Numbered from the stretch's first letter, positions 17,146 through 26,256 are shown. The stretch: 64,000 nucleotides of DNA from an uncultured Chryseobacterium sp. (GCA_913778275.1 CAJYWN010000003.1:18029-82028), one strand, 5' to 3'. Translations and numbers: made by a program. Notes: generated by a model from the sequence alone, not told the origin.

Positions 17146-17339
17146 CACAGTTTTATATTTGAAAGCCAAAGGTATTAAATATGAAAATAAACTAAATGTT
17201 AATTATTAAATAAATTGTTTTAAAAGAAATTATAACATTGATTTTTTACTTATCTTTAAGTTGTAAATTTTTGATAATCAAAACTTCATGACATGAAACC
17301 GAAAGTTTTATGTGTTCCATAACAATAAAAAATAAGCAC

Positions 17340-18137
17340 ATGAAAAAGGCATTTTCTGATGAAGATTTAATTAAAAATCTAAGCTTATATTACCTGAACC
17401 GGCATTTGAAGAAAAAGCCGATCGAAAAATACCACCGTACTATAGATCAGTCTCCGCTGCACGACCGGGAAAAGTATAAGAAAAAGACAGAGATCTTACT
17501 TCTCAATTCTTTTATGCATCATTTTCCTGAAGTAAAATTTGAAGATTTAACCTGTGAAAGCCCGGATTTTATCGCAAAATTCAACGATAAGAAAATCGGG
17601 ATCGAGCTCACCGAAGTGATCAATCACCTCGAAATGAAAAAGATCGAAAGCAGCTTAAACAAAATTTTCCGCCAGGCAGAAATACTATTGGAACAAGAAG
17701 ACACTACGAAATATCGTGGTGTTTATTTTTTGGAATTCCACTCAAATATCAGACCCGATACGCTCGAAAATCAACAGGAAATTATTCTCAATATCTATAA
17801 AAGCATAAAGCGAGGAAAAGCATACGGCTGTGTAAAAAGCGTAAGGAAATCCTTTCACCGGAGAAACGTATTCATTACCCACGAATACAACATGAATCTC
17901 TTTGATGAATTGTGCTCGGAAAAAATTGTGGAACTGATTGAAAAAAAGAACGAAAAATTCCCGTATTACGATACTTCCGTAGACGAATGCTGGCTCGTGA
18001 TTGTTTCGGATATGAACTCCATTGCTTCACGCTATACTTTTATTCAGGATAAAGAACACCTGCATCAGGTAAAAAGCCCTTTTCATAAAATTTTTCATGT
18101 TGAAAATCTTTGCGGAAATATCATAAGTATAAAGTAA
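17340..18137 (+). CDS. Hypothetical protein with a PD-(D/E)xK-like motif
   Basis: 265 residues from the ATG at 17340; an in-frame ATG at 17310 would add ten residues. It is cytosolic and basic. Residues about 75-100 read ESPDFIAKF...IGIELTEV, resembling the PD-x(n)-E-x-K core of restriction-endonuclease-fold nucleases with Thr in place of the last Lys. The hydrophobic helix LLLNSFMHHFPEVKF just before fits that fold. No partner methylase or helicase is nearby. This is a weak structural hint; the function is not assigned. Confidence 0.7.
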   Translation: MKKAFSDEDLIKNLSLYYLNRHLKKKPIEKYHRTIDQSPLHDREKYKKKTEILLLNSFMHHFPEVKFEDLTCESPDFIAKFNDKKIGIELTEVINHLEMKKIESSLNKIFRQAEILLEQEDTTKYRGVYFLEFHSNIRPDTLENQQEIILNIYKSIKRGKAYGCVKSVRKSFHRRNVFITHEYNMNLFDELCSEKIVELIEKKNEKFPYYDTSVDECWLVIVSDMNSIASRYTFIQDKEHLHQVKSPFHKIFHVENLCGNIISIK

Positions 18138-18215
18138 TTTATTAAAATGATTTATTATTTTTCAATTTTTAATGAATTATGTTGAATAAAATTAACATAA
18201 TTGATATGGAATGTT

Positions 18216-18223
18216 TATATTTG
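18216..18223 (+). promoter_or_regulatory. -7 element (TATATTTG) of the T9SS type B cargo gene
   Basis: TATATTTG matches the consensus exactly, 43 nt before the start. The nearest TTG is 12 nt upstream, closer than usual. Confidence 0.5.
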
Positions 18224-18266
18224 ATATACACAAAATCACTTCACTTAATAACCAAATTGAAAAGGC

Positions 18267-20360
18267 ATGAAGAAATATCTACTCCTGTTTTTGCTGTTAT
18301 TATCTCGAACACTTTTTTCTCAGGCTGACTGTTCCACTGCACTTACGGTTTGCGGAAATTCGGATATTACCTATTCTCCATCAGGTATTGGCGCACTCAA
18401 TGAAAATCTTGGAGGGTGTCTTACAACCGGCGAGCATAATTCCATCTGGTACAAAATTACCATAGCAACCGGCGGAACGCTTACTTTTGATCTTGTCCCG
18501 AGTGATCCGGATGCCGATTACGACTGGGCAGTATATGGACCCAATGTTACCTGCGGAAACCTGGGGACACCAATACGCTGTAATGCGGCAACAGTAATAG
18601 GTGTAGGCGCTTCTACCGGACTGAATATGACAAGTACCATTACTTCCGCGGCCGGCGGCTCTTTAACACCATACTGCAAATATCTGGACGTACTTCCGGG
18701 ACAAACCTACTATCTTTACATTGACAATTGGGTAGATGTTTTTAATCCTACGATGGCTCCTTTTTCACTTACCTGGGGCGGAACGGCAACCCTTGCCTCC
18801 CCGTTTACCAATCCTAATATTCAGACACAGCCTTTCACACCACCCGGAACTCCGGCCGCAAACCCTGCAGATCCAAGAGAAATTATCATTTGTCAGAATC
18901 CGGCTGTTTTCGATTTCAGTACATTAACAGCAGGTATCCTGAACGGAAATTCCAACTTCCAGATCACATACCATACCTCCCAGAATAATGCGCTTTCGGG
19001 AGCAAACCCTATTCTTACGCCACAAACGGTGAATCTGGCATTAACATACTACTATAGCATTCACTATCAGGATCCGGCCGATCCTAATAATCCGATCAAT
19101 TCCTGCAGGCAGACCGGAGCGTTTAAATTTAAGCAGGGGAATATTACCGGAAATAATGTAACGCTGTACAGCTGTAATAACAACAATGCGGGTACGGCTA
19201 CTTTTAACCTGACTTCCGCTGCAGTATTCGCAGATCCTACTGCTACAAAAAAATATTACAATACAATGAGTGATCTCAATGCCGGGATTAATGAAATTAC
19301 CAGTCCTGCAGCATTTATTTCTGCTGAAGGAATCGTCTATGTGAAAATTACTTCTCAGTATGGTTGCATAGCTGTAGCAGAGATTACTTTGAAATTTTAT
19401 CCTGTTGTTGTCGTTACCGAAGCAACATTGAGGTCATGCTTTATAGAATCCAATCCTTCCACGGCTTCATTTAATCTTACAATCGCTCCGGTGACAACGC
19501 AGACAGGAACGAAAAGCTATTATCCTTCCCTTGCCGATGCACAAAATAATACCAATGCGATCCCAAATCCGGCGAATTATATTGCATCCAATGGTGTCGT
19601 ATTTATAAGGGTAACCAACGGAAACGGCTGTTATGCAATTGCTAAAGTCAATTTGGTTGTTCTTCCGCCAGTGTATTCTAATGTTCTTCAGGATAAAATT
19701 ATCTGTATGGAAGATAAAACAACACTGGACGCCGGACCCGGCTTTACCGCTTATGAATGGAGTACCGGCGCTACTACCCAGACCATTTCCGGAGTAGGTG
19801 TGGGAACGTATTGGGTGAAATTGAAAACGGGAGATTGTACCACATTGCAAACCGTAAAAATCTATGCTTCCGAACAGCCTGTCATCTCTTCTGTGGATAT
19901 AGCCAACACCACGGTGACACTAAATGTAACAGGAGGAACTGGTCCGTATCACTATTCTACAGACGGTATCAACTGGCAGGATTCAAATATATTTACTGAT
20001 ATTCCGAGAGGTGATCATCGTATTTTTGTTAAAGATGCTTACGATTGCGAACCGATTACCATTACGATAGTTGTTCCGAATTTAATAAATGTGATTACTC
20101 CGAATGGAGATGGCGTTAATGATATGATTGATTATTCTGCTTTGGGAAACAAACAGAATCTTGTACTTAACATTTTCGACCGCTACGGAAATAAAGTGTT
20201 CCAGGCTGATAAACTGAGCGGTTATCAATGGAACGGAACAACAGGCGGAAAAAAAGTTCCCACCGGTACTTACTGGTATTCCGTAACCTGGAATGAAAAT
20301 GATAAGAAAAATACATTATTCAAATACTCAGGCTGGGTAATGGTAAAAAACAGAGATTAA
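18267..20360 (+). CDS. Secreted protein with T9SS type B sorting domain
   Basis: 697 residues. A Sec signal peptide (about 1-20, ending FSQ) is followed by a beta-rich ectodomain with many Thr, Asn and Pro, including an N-terminal domain with several Cys (STALTVCGNSDITYSPSG) and repeated beta-sandwich modules. The C-terminal 85-90 residues are a gliding-motility-associated (CHU_C, type B) sorting domain: NVITPNGDGVNDMI, LNIFDRYGNKVFQ, YQWNGTTGGKKVPTGTYWY. It should cross the outer membrane through the T9SS, whose core genes gldKLMN lie 12 kb away. The ligand or activity is unknown; an adhesin role is plausible. Confidence 0.92.
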   Translation: MKKYLLLFLLLLSRTLFSQADCSTALTVCGNSDITYSPSGIGALNENLGGCLTTGEHNSIWYKITIATGGTLTFDLVPSDPDADYDWAVYGPNVTCGNLGTPIRCNAATVIGVGASTGLNMTSTITSAAGGSLTPYCKYLDVLPGQTYYLYIDNWVDVFNPTMAPFSLTWGGTATLASPFTNPNIQTQPFTPPGTPAANPADPREIIICQNPAVFDFSTLTAGILNGNSNFQITYHTSQNNALSGANPILTPQTVNLALTYYYSIHYQDPADPNNPINSCRQTGAFKFKQGNITGNNVTLYSCNNNNAGTATFNLTSAAVFADPTATKKYYNTMSDLNAGINEITSPAAFISAEGIVYVKITSQYGCIAVAEITLKFYPVVVVTEATLRSCFIESNPSTASFNLTIAPVTTQTGTKSYYPSLADAQNNTNAIPNPANYIASNGVVFIRVTNGNGCYAIAKVNLVVLPPVYSNVLQDKIICMEDKTTLDAGPGFTAYEWSTGATTQTISGVGVGTYWVKLKTGDCTTLQTVKIYASEQPVISSVDIANTTVTLNVTGGTGPYHYSTDGINWQDSNIFTDIPRGDHRIFVKDAYDCEPITITIVVPNLINVITPNGDGVNDMIDYSALGNKQNLVLNIFDRYGNKVFQADKLSGYQWNGTTGGKKVPTGTYWYSVTWNENDKKNTLFKYSGWVMVKNRD

Positions 20361-20370
20361 TCTGCATATT

Positions 20371-20398
20371 AAAAACTGCCTCGAAAGGGCAGTTTTTT
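20371..20398 (+). terminator. Rho-independent terminator
   Basis: AAAACTGCC pairs with GGCAGTTTT around TCGAAAG, followed by T; it closes the T9SS type B cargo gene. Confidence 0.85.
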
Positions 20399-20476
20399 AT
20401 TTTCGGATATTTCTTTCTGTTGACTAATAAGATCTTACGTATATTTATTCTTATATTTAGGTATAAATTCTCGAAT

Positions 20477-21067
20477 ATGAAAGATTTATTCATAAAACGC
20501 TTTGCCTATTACAAAATGCTTGGCGACAGATCATTTGAACAGCTCTCCGAAGAACAGATTTTCTGGCAGTTTAATGAAGAAAGTAATTCAATTGCGGTGA
20601 TTGTAAAACATATTGCAGGAAATATGCTTTCCAGATGGACGAATTTTTTAACGGAAGATGGAGAAAAATCCTGGCGCAACCGGGATGAAGAATTTGTTAA
20701 TACTTTTTCTACAAAAGTTGAGGTTCTTCGATACTGGAAGGCCGGCTGGAAATGTCTCTTTGAAGCACTGGATCAGATCAATGATGAAAATTGGTATGCT
20801 ACAATTTATATCAGAAACGAGGCGCATACGGTACTGGATGCAGTTTTGCGTCAGCTTGCTCATTATCCTTATCATATCGGGCAGATGGTTTACATTGCTA
20901 AAATGATGAAAAATGAAGACTGGAAGACGCTTTCTATTGCTAGAAACCGCTCGGAGGAATTTAATTCAGACATGAAAATAAAATTCAGCGAATTTAATTC
21001 TGAAACAAATTCTTCACCCGTGTGCTATCAAGACGGTCCGGAAGTAACAGAAGAATTTAAACAATAG
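20477..21067 (+). CDS. DinB-like/DUF1572 family protein
   Basis: 196 residues from the ATG at 20477; an upstream in-frame TTG would add an implausible hydrophobic leader that overlaps the upstream intergenic region. The sequence fits the DinB/DUF1572 four-helix fold: KMLGDRSFEQLSEEQIFWQ, then SIAVIVKHIAGNMLSRW with a metal-type His, and RQLAHYPYHIGQMVYIAK with HYPYHIGQ as the second His cluster. Members bind a metal, and some are thiol-dependent transferases; the substrate is unknown. It is followed by mtaB with its own promoter. Confidence 0.88.
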   Translation: MKDLFIKRFAYYKMLGDRSFEQLSEEQIFWQFNEESNSIAVIVKHIAGNMLSRWTNFLTEDGEKSWRNRDEEFVNTFSTKVEVLRYWKAGWKCLFEALDQINDENWYATIYIRNEAHTVLDAVLRQLAHYPYHIGQMVYIAKMMKNEDWKTLSIARNRSEEFNSDMKIKFSEFNSETNSSPVCYQDGPEVTEEFKQ

Positions 21068-21100
21068 ACCGAATCGATTTACCGTTTGTATTAAATTGAT

Positions 21101-21108
21101 TATCTTTG
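21101..21108 (+). promoter_or_regulatory. -7 element (TATCTTTG) for mtaB
   Basis: TATCTTTG followed by CACC is the same core as at the tRNA cluster promoter (25930); it ends 25 nt before the mtaB start. Confidence 0.5.
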
Positions 21109-21133
21109 CACCCACAAAATTCAGGATCAATAA

Positions 21134-22480
21134 ATGTCTCAATTTCACAGAACTGCCGCATTTCATACCTTAGGCTGCAAATTAAACTTTGCGGAAACAT
21201 CTACCATTGCCCGTCAATTAACAGACGCAGGATACAAAAAGGTAAGTTTTGATGACAAAGCAGACATTTATGTTATCAATACGTGTTCTGTCACGGAAAA
21301 TGCCGATCGTGAATGTAAGCTTCACGTAAAAAGAGCGATGAAAGCTAATCCGGAAGGACTGGTGGTTATTGTGGGATGCTACGCCCAGCTGAAACCGGAA
21401 GAAATTTCACAGATTGAAGGAGTAGACCTTGTATTAGGAGCCAAGGAAAAGTTCAATATCCTCAGCTATCTTGATGATCTTGAAAAATCTGAAAATGAGG
21501 GGATTGTTCATTCCTGCGAAATTGAAGAAACTGATTTTTTCATTGGAAGCTATTCTATAGGAGACAGAACCAGGGCTTTTCTGAAGGTCCAGGATGGCTG
21601 CGACTATAAATGTACGTACTGTACGATTCCTTTGGCAAGAGGGATTTCCCGATCCGATACTATTGAAAATGTACTAAGAAATGCCAGAGAGATTTCTCAG
21701 AAAGATATTAAAGAAATCGTTCTTACCGGAGTGAACATCGGAGATTACGGGAAAGGTGAATTCGGGAACAAGAAACATGAGCATACTTTTTTAGATTTAA
21801 TTTCTGAACTTGATAAAGTGGACGGGATTGAGAGAATCCGTATATCTTCTATTGAGCCTAATCTTTTGAAAGACGAAAGTATAGAGCTGGTTTCCAGAAG
21901 CAGGACCTTTGTTCCGCATTTTCATATTCCATTGCAATCCGGAAGCGACGATCTTCTTAAGAAAATGAAACGTCGTTATCTTACCAGACTGTATAAAGAC
22001 AGGGTTGCTAAAATCCGTGAAGTAATGCCTCACGCCGCAATTGGTGTGGATGTAATCGTAGGATTCCCGGGAGAGACGGAAGAATTGTTTATGGAAACAT
22101 ATAACTTCCTGAATGAGCTTCCCATTACCTATCTCCACGTTTTCACCTATTCTGAAAGAGAAAATACCGAAGCTGCCGCAATGGAGGGTATTGTACCGAT
22201 TTCCGAAAGAAAAAAACGCAATAAAATGTTGAGAATTCTTTCCGAAAAGAAAAAGATGGCATTCTACCACACTCAGCTTGGAAAAACGCTTCCCGTACTT
22301 TGGGAACATGAAAACAAGGACGGAAAAATGTTTGGCTTCACGGAAAATTACGTGAGGGTACAGAAAGATTATGATGAGGCATCTATTAACCAGATAGAAT
22401 TTTTAAACTTAGAAAAAATCCTGTCAGATGGCACGGTTTCTGTGCAGTCTTCTTACGAAAATTTTTTAGCTAAAGTATAA
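21134..22480 (+). CDS. mtaB: tRNA t6A37 methylthiotransferase MtaB
   Basis: 448 residues. It is a radical-SAM methylthiotransferase that adds a methylthio group to t6A at tRNA position 37. It has the N-terminal UPF0004 domain with its three cysteines (HTLGCKLNFAE, INTCSVTENADREC, VVGCYAQ), then the radical-SAM CxxxCxxC in DGCDYKCTYCTIPLARG, and a C-terminal TRAM-like part. The substitution of the MiaB-type motifs and the LGCKLN start favour MtaB over MiaB. It is probably transcribed alone. Confidence 0.94.
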   Translation: MSQFHRTAAFHTLGCKLNFAETSTIARQLTDAGYKKVSFDDKADIYVINTCSVTENADRECKLHVKRAMKANPEGLVVIVGCYAQLKPEEISQIEGVDLVLGAKEKFNILSYLDDLEKSENEGIVHSCEIEETDFFIGSYSIGDRTRAFLKVQDGCDYKCTYCTIPLARGISRSDTIENVLRNAREISQKDIKEIVLTGVNIGDYGKGEFGNKKHEHTFLDLISELDKVDGIERIRISSIEPNLLKDESIELVSRSRTFVPHFHIPLQSGSDDLLKKMKRRYLTRLYKDRVAKIREVMPHAAIGVDVIVGFPGETEELFMETYNFLNELPITYLHVFTYSERENTEAAAMEGIVPISERKKRNKMLRILSEKKKMAFYHTQLGKTLPVLWEHENKDGKMFGFTENYVRVQKDYDEASINQIEFLNLEKILSDGTVSVQSSYENFLAKV

Positions 22481-22533
22481 GCTTTCTGCTAAATTTCCAC
22501 TACATTTAATTTCTAACTTCAAATCTTACATTC

Positions 22534-24051
22534 ATGAGAGATAAGTTTTTATCTTGGGGAATGGTATTGATTATTGTGACCTGGACTGTAGCATTGCTCA
22601 TCAGGGCGCATTACTGGATACCTACTCTTTTAACGGCCATTTATGCATTAGGGGTGTACAATACCTATCAGACCAAACATGCCATTCTGAGAAACTTTCC
22701 GGTTTTAGGATATTTCAGGTATTTCTTCGAAAGTATTTCACCGGAGATGCAGCAGTATTTTATTGAAAGGGAAACAGACGGGAAGCCATTTCCGAGAAAT
22801 CAGCGTTCCGCAGTATACAGAAGAGCTAAAAACTTAGGAGATACCGTTGCTTTCGGTACCCAGCTGGAAGTTAATCATAGAAAATATGAAGGGATCAAAC
22901 ATTCCATTTATGCAAAGTCGCCATCTGAAGAGCTTCCGAGAGTATGGGTGGGAGGGGAACAGTGTACACAGCCTTACCACGCCTCTTTGCTGAATATCTC
23001 GGCGATGAGCTTTGGATCTTTAAGTGACCGCGCTCAGATCTCACTTAACAGAGGAGCCAAAAAAGGAAACTTTTATCACAATACAGGAGAAGGAGGTATT
23101 TCGCCTTATCATCTTGAAGGAGGGGATCTTTGCTGGCAGATCGGGACGGGATATTTCGGCTGCAGGGATGATGAAGGAAAATTTAATCCGGAACTGTTTG
23201 CAAAATATTCCAACCTTCCGAATGTGAAAATGATTGAAATTAAACTTTCACAGGGAGCTAAGCCTGGTCACGGCGGTGTTTTGCCGGGGGTGAAGAATAC
23301 TCCGGAGATTGCCAAGATCCGTCACGTCACACCCGGAATGACCATTATCTCTCCGCCATCGCATTCTTCGTTTTCCGATGCGGCAGGATTGCTGAGGTTT
23401 GTACAGCAGCTGCGCGGACTTTCCGGAGGAAAGCCTGTAGGGTTTAAGCTTTGTATAGGCGATACCAAAGAATTTGAAGACATCTGTGTTCAGATGAATG
23501 TATTAAAGATCTATCCCGATTTTATTACCGTGGATGGCGCAGAAGGAGGAACCGGAGCGGCACCGCCGGAATTTTCAGACGGTGTGGGAATGCCGTTGGA
23601 ACCGGCACTTATTTTTGTAAACAGAACATTGAAAAGTTATAATGTTAGGAATAAACTGCGCGTTATTGCAAGCGGAAAAGTTTTAACAAGTCTGGATATT
23701 CTCAGAGCTATTGCAATGGGCGCGGATATGTGTAATAATGCAAGAGGCTTTATGTTTTCTTTGGGCTGTATTCAGGCATTACGATGTAATTCCAATAATT
23801 GCCCGACTGGTGTTGCTACCCAGGATAAAATGCTGATTAAAGGACTGGATGTTACCGACAAAGCCGAAAGGGTGTATCATTTCCATAAAAATACACTGCA
23901 TACCTGCAATGAGCTTATTGCGGCGGCAGGGAGAAGCTCTTACGAAGAAGTAGATGCAACCATGTTCATGAGAGGGGATGAGTTTGATCACCTTTCAGAT
24001 CATTATTTCCCGGATATTTTAGGGAACGTAAAACATAAGGCAGGATTGTAA
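22534..24051 (+). CDS. FMN-binding glutamate synthase family protein
   Basis: 505 residues. Two predicted membrane helices (about 5-50) are followed by the FMN/Fe-S synthase domain of glutamate synthase: MSFGSLSDRAQISLNRGAKK, GAKPGHGGVLPGVKNT, VDGAEGGTGAAPPEF, and the iron-sulfur cysteines in LGCIQALRCNSNNCPTG. It lacks the glutaminase (amidotransferase) domain and the central domain of GltB, and no gltD is next to it. It is therefore a stand-alone, probably membrane-attached member of the family whose donor and product are unproven. Confidence 0.92.
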   Translation: MRDKFLSWGMVLIIVTWTVALLIRAHYWIPTLLTAIYALGVYNTYQTKHAILRNFPVLGYFRYFFESISPEMQQYFIERETDGKPFPRNQRSAVYRRAKNLGDTVAFGTQLEVNHRKYEGIKHSIYAKSPSEELPRVWVGGEQCTQPYHASLLNISAMSFGSLSDRAQISLNRGAKKGNFYHNTGEGGISPYHLEGGDLCWQIGTGYFGCRDDEGKFNPELFAKYSNLPNVKMIEIKLSQGAKPGHGGVLPGVKNTPEIAKIRHVTPGMTIISPPSHSSFSDAAGLLRFVQQLRGLSGGKPVGFKLCIGDTKEFEDICVQMNVLKIYPDFITVDGAEGGTGAAPPEFSDGVGMPLEPALIFVNRTLKSYNVRNKLRVIASGKVLTSLDILRAIAMGADMCNNARGFMFSLGCIQALRCNSNNCPTGVATQDKMLIKGLDVTDKAERVYHFHKNTLHTCNELIAAAGRSSYEEVDATMFMRGDEFDHLSDHYFPDILGNVKHKAGL

Positions 24052-24060
24052 ATTTTAAAT

Positions 24061-24096
24061 AAAAAAAGCGCTTCTCCATAGAGAAGCGCTTTTTTT
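24061..24096. terminator. Bidirectional terminator
   Basis: A 16-bp perfect stem (AAAAAAAGCGCTTCTC and its complement) closes a CATA loop between the converging FMN synthase-like and FKBP-like genes. Confidence 0.9.
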
Positions 24097-24098
24097 AT

Positions 24099-24857
24099 TT
24101 ATTGTTCTGAAACCGGTCTTACATTGGCTTTATAAATTTCAAAATTGAATACAAAGCAGTTGTTTTTAAGAGAAAGCCCTGTATAATTGTAATGTGAATC
24201 TCTTCCAAATGCAGCTCTTGAAGGGACGATGATTACCCCCTGCAGATTGTAAGGGTCACCATCATTCTTATCGGCATATCCTTTAAAATATTTTAAGCCT
24301 TCCTGAAGCCCTTCAATTTCATAGTAGCTTCTCTGTTTTGCAGCATCGGTAGTTGCAGTTTCAAGGACGTTCTTTCTTATGTAATAGTAGGGCGGATCGG
24401 TTGCCGGCGATCCTGAACCATTAATGGTGTTTGAAAGAACTCCTGCACTTCCAAAAGAAATATTTCCGTCACTTTCTGAAGCAAGGTAATAGTTAGCTCT
24501 CATCATTACTCTGATCTGGGTAGCATTACCTGCTGTAGAGTTGGTTTCAAGGGTCACTCCCGGAGAAGGCTGTGCGCCGTTTCTTACGATGTAAATTACT
24601 CCCGAAGATAGTTTCACAGGGCTAAGCTCGGAAAGCTTCTTCTCATTGTCATCAGAAGTGTCTGTTGAGCTGAAAGCTTTTATATTTCCCTGCGCATCCA
24701 GATAATTATTTTCCATGAATTTCTGAATGGCCTGGTCATCATAAGAATTTCTTACCCCTACGTCCTCAGGCTCCACAAAAGCTTCAACCTCATCATCCTT
24801 TTTACAAGCAGAAAAACAGAGAGATCCCGCAAGGATATATAAAAATATTTTTTTCAT
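24099..24857 (-). CDS. FKBP-like lipoprotein
   Basis: 252 residues. A lipoprotein signal (hydrophobic run, lipobox FSAC, Cys17) is followed by an acidic linker (KKDDEVEAFVEPED). The C-terminal half resembles the degenerate FKBP-type peptidyl-prolyl isomerases common in flavobacterial lipoproteins: EGLQEGLKYFK, then GVIIVPSRAAFGRDSH as in the FKBP IPS-x-x-AYG motif, and a closing strand FVFNFEIYK. Several active-site aromatics cannot be placed, so isomerase activity is doubtful. It lies divergently from the S4 gene with 54 nt between the starts. Confidence 0.78.
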   Translation of the reverse strand: MKKIFLYILAGSLCFSACKKDDEVEAFVEPEDVGVRNSYDDQAIQKFMENNYLDAQGNIKAFSSTDTSDDNEKKLSELSPVKLSSGVIYIVRNGAQPSPGVTLETNSTAGNATQIRVMMRANYYLASESDGNISFGSAGVLSNTINGSGSPATDPPYYYIRKNVLETATTDAAKQRSYYEIEGLQEGLKYFKGYADKNDGDPYNLQGVIIVPSRAAFGRDSHYNYTGLSLKNNCFVFNFEIYKANVRPVSEQ

Positions 24858-24911
24858 TTCAAAAACTTTAATTACTTTACAAATAATATAACGGCAAAAG
24901 TATAAAAAATT

Positions 24912-25352
24912 ATGAGAATAGATAAATTTTTATGGAGCATTCGTTTTTATAAGACAAGAACCATCGCTACGGAAGAGATCAAAAAGAACAGGGTTTCCAT
25001 TGGCGACTCGGTGGTGAAGTCTTCTAAAGAGGTAAAGGAAGGAGATGTGATAAAGATCCGTAAAAATCAGATTGATTATAAAATTAAGGTAATTCAGATC
25101 CCTAAAAGCAGGATTGGGGCAAAGCTGGTTCCGCTTCATATTAAAGATGTAACGGATAAGGAGCAGTACGAACTTCTGAAAATGCGTAAAATGTCCCAGG
25201 ATTATTACAGAATCAAAGGAGAAGGAAGGCCTACGAAGAAAGACCGGAGGGATATGGATGATTATGTTGAAAATGATATTTCCTCCGACTTTACGGATTG
25301 GGATGACTTTTTCGGTGAAAAGGAGGGTGATGATTCCGAAAATAACGAATAA
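24912..25352 (+). CDS. S4 domain RNA-binding protein (Hsp15-like)
   Basis: 146 residues. The N-terminal S4 domain is clear: MRIDKFLWSIRFYKTRTIAT, then KNRVSIGDSVVKSSKEVKEGD and VIKIRKNQIDYKIKVI. The C-terminal 60 residues are acidic and flexible (DDYVENDISSDFTDWDDFF). E. coli Hsp15 (HslR), with the same layout, binds stalled 50S subunits carrying nascent chains. A terminator hairpin starts 3 nt past the stop and overlaps aroK. Confidence 0.9.
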   Translation: MRIDKFLWSIRFYKTRTIATEEIKKNRVSIGDSVVKSSKEVKEGDVIKIRKNQIDYKIKVIQIPKSRIGAKLVPLHIKDVTDKEQYELLKMRKMSQDYYRIKGEGRPTKKDRRDMDDYVENDISSDFTDWDDFFGEKEGDDSENNE

Positions 25353-25354
25353 AT

Positions 25355-25378
25355 AAAGCTCTAGAGATAGAGCTTTTC
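25355..25378. terminator. Hairpin shared by the S4 gene and the aroK 3' end
   Basis: AAAGCTCT pairs with AGAGCTTT (25355-25362 and 25369-25376). The aroK stop codon (25361-25363, minus strand) lies at the base of the loop, so this compact terminator overlaps coding sequence. Confidence 0.6.
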
Positions 25379-25876
25379 TATTATTTCTGTTACAATTTCT
25401 TCCGGCTCCCGGGTGTCGGTAGCCACATGAAACTGTGCCTTGCTGTAGAATGCGTTTCTCTCAAATAAATGCTTTGCGATGAATTCAGGAAGATCTTCAT
25501 CCGGAATGTTGGCAACGAGCGGACGTTTTTCCTTTTGCTTGGACAATCTTTCAGCTAATGTTCCTACGGAAGCTCTTAAAAAAACACTTTTCGAATTGCT
25601 GTTAATAATTTCCATATTATTGTAATAAGCCGGAGTTCCTCCGCCCAGGCTCAGAACCAGATTTTCCTCTGTAGCAAGAATTTCTTCCAGTGCCTCGCGT
25701 TCAAGCTTCCTAAAGTAGATTTCTCCCTTTTTTGCGAATATTTCAGGAATGGTTAATTTATTTCGCTTAGAAATCTCTTTATCGAGGTCAATAAGTCTAA
25801 AATTTAGTTTTTCGCTTAATATTTTGGAAATGTGAGATTTGCCACTTCCCATGTATCCTACCAGTGAAATTATCAT
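25361..25876 (-). CDS. aroK: Shikimate kinase
   Basis: 171 residues. It phosphorylates shikimate with ATP in the chorismate pathway. Walker A is GYMGSGKS at residues 7-14; the shikimate-binding IDLDKEI (Asp32/Asp34 region) and LSLGGGTPAYY (glycine-rich loop) are present, and the lid region carries KQKEKRPL. Length and order are typical. Its start is divergent from the tRNA cluster promoter. Confidence 0.96.
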   Translation of the reverse strand: MIISLVGYMGSGKSHISKILSEKLNFRLIDLDKEISKRNKLTIPEIFAKKGEIYFRKLEREALEEILATEENLVLSLGGGTPAYYNNMEIINSNSKSVFLRASVGTLAERLSKQKEKRPLVANIPDEDLPEFIAKHLFERNAFYSKAQFHVATDTREPEEIVTEIIEKLYL

Positions 25877-25907
25877 GAATTTTTTTTAAACAAATTTGCA
25901 AAAAAGT

Positions 25908-25937
25908 TTTGAGAAATAAAAAAAAGCTATATCTTTG
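25908..25937 (+). promoter_or_regulatory. Promoter of the tRNA cluster: TTTG-N18-TATCTTTG
   Basis: TTTG at 25908-25911 and TATCTTTG at 25930-25937 are separated by 18 nt, 54 nt before the first tRNA. Confidence 0.7.
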
Positions 25938-25991
25938 CACCACTTAAAACAAGGGACATTATTCAAATGAAAACTTGATAATAAAGTGGCC

Positions 25992-26064
25992 GACTCGGTA
26001 GCTCAGCTGGTAGAGCAATACACTTTTAATGTATGGGTCCTGGGTTCGAATCCCAGCCGAGTCA
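25992..26064 (+). tRNA. tRNA-Lys(TTT), first copy
   Basis: 73 nt. Acceptor arms are GACTCGG and CCGAGTC with discriminator A; the anticodon stem ATACA/TGTAT encloses CTTTTAA, anticodon TTT; the T-arm is CTGGGTTCGAATCCCAG. CCA is not encoded. It is the first gene of a Lys-Leu-Lys cluster. Confidence 0.97.
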
Positions 26065-26100
26065 CTAGCAAAAAATTACTAGATTTTTGTAATTTTATTT

Positions 26101-26183
26101 GCCTGCGTGGTGAAATTGGTAGACACGCCATCTTGAGGGGGTGGTTTCCTAAGGATGTGCTGGTTCGAGTCCAGTCGCAGGCA
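26101..26183 (+). tRNA. tRNA-Leu(GAG)
   Basis: 83 nt with the long variable arm of class II tRNAs. Acceptor arms are GCCTGCG and CGCAGGC with discriminator A; the anticodon stem CCATC/GGTGG encloses TTGAGGG, anticodon GAG. CCA is not encoded. Confidence 0.95.
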
Positions 26184-26256
26184 CAATGCAGAAAATTGAA
26201 ATAATTAATATTGAGAATAAAAATTTTATTTATATTTATCATTATTAATTGTGGCC

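Noticed and set aside
17146..17169. Upstream TTG start for the GT35-like gene
   Set aside because: ATG 17145 gives the usual N-terminus; the extra eight residues match nothing.
25986..26242. Open frames over the tRNA cluster on both strands
   Set aside because: They translate tRNA genes; phrases such as TSLGNHPLKMACL are common artefacts of tRNA sequence.
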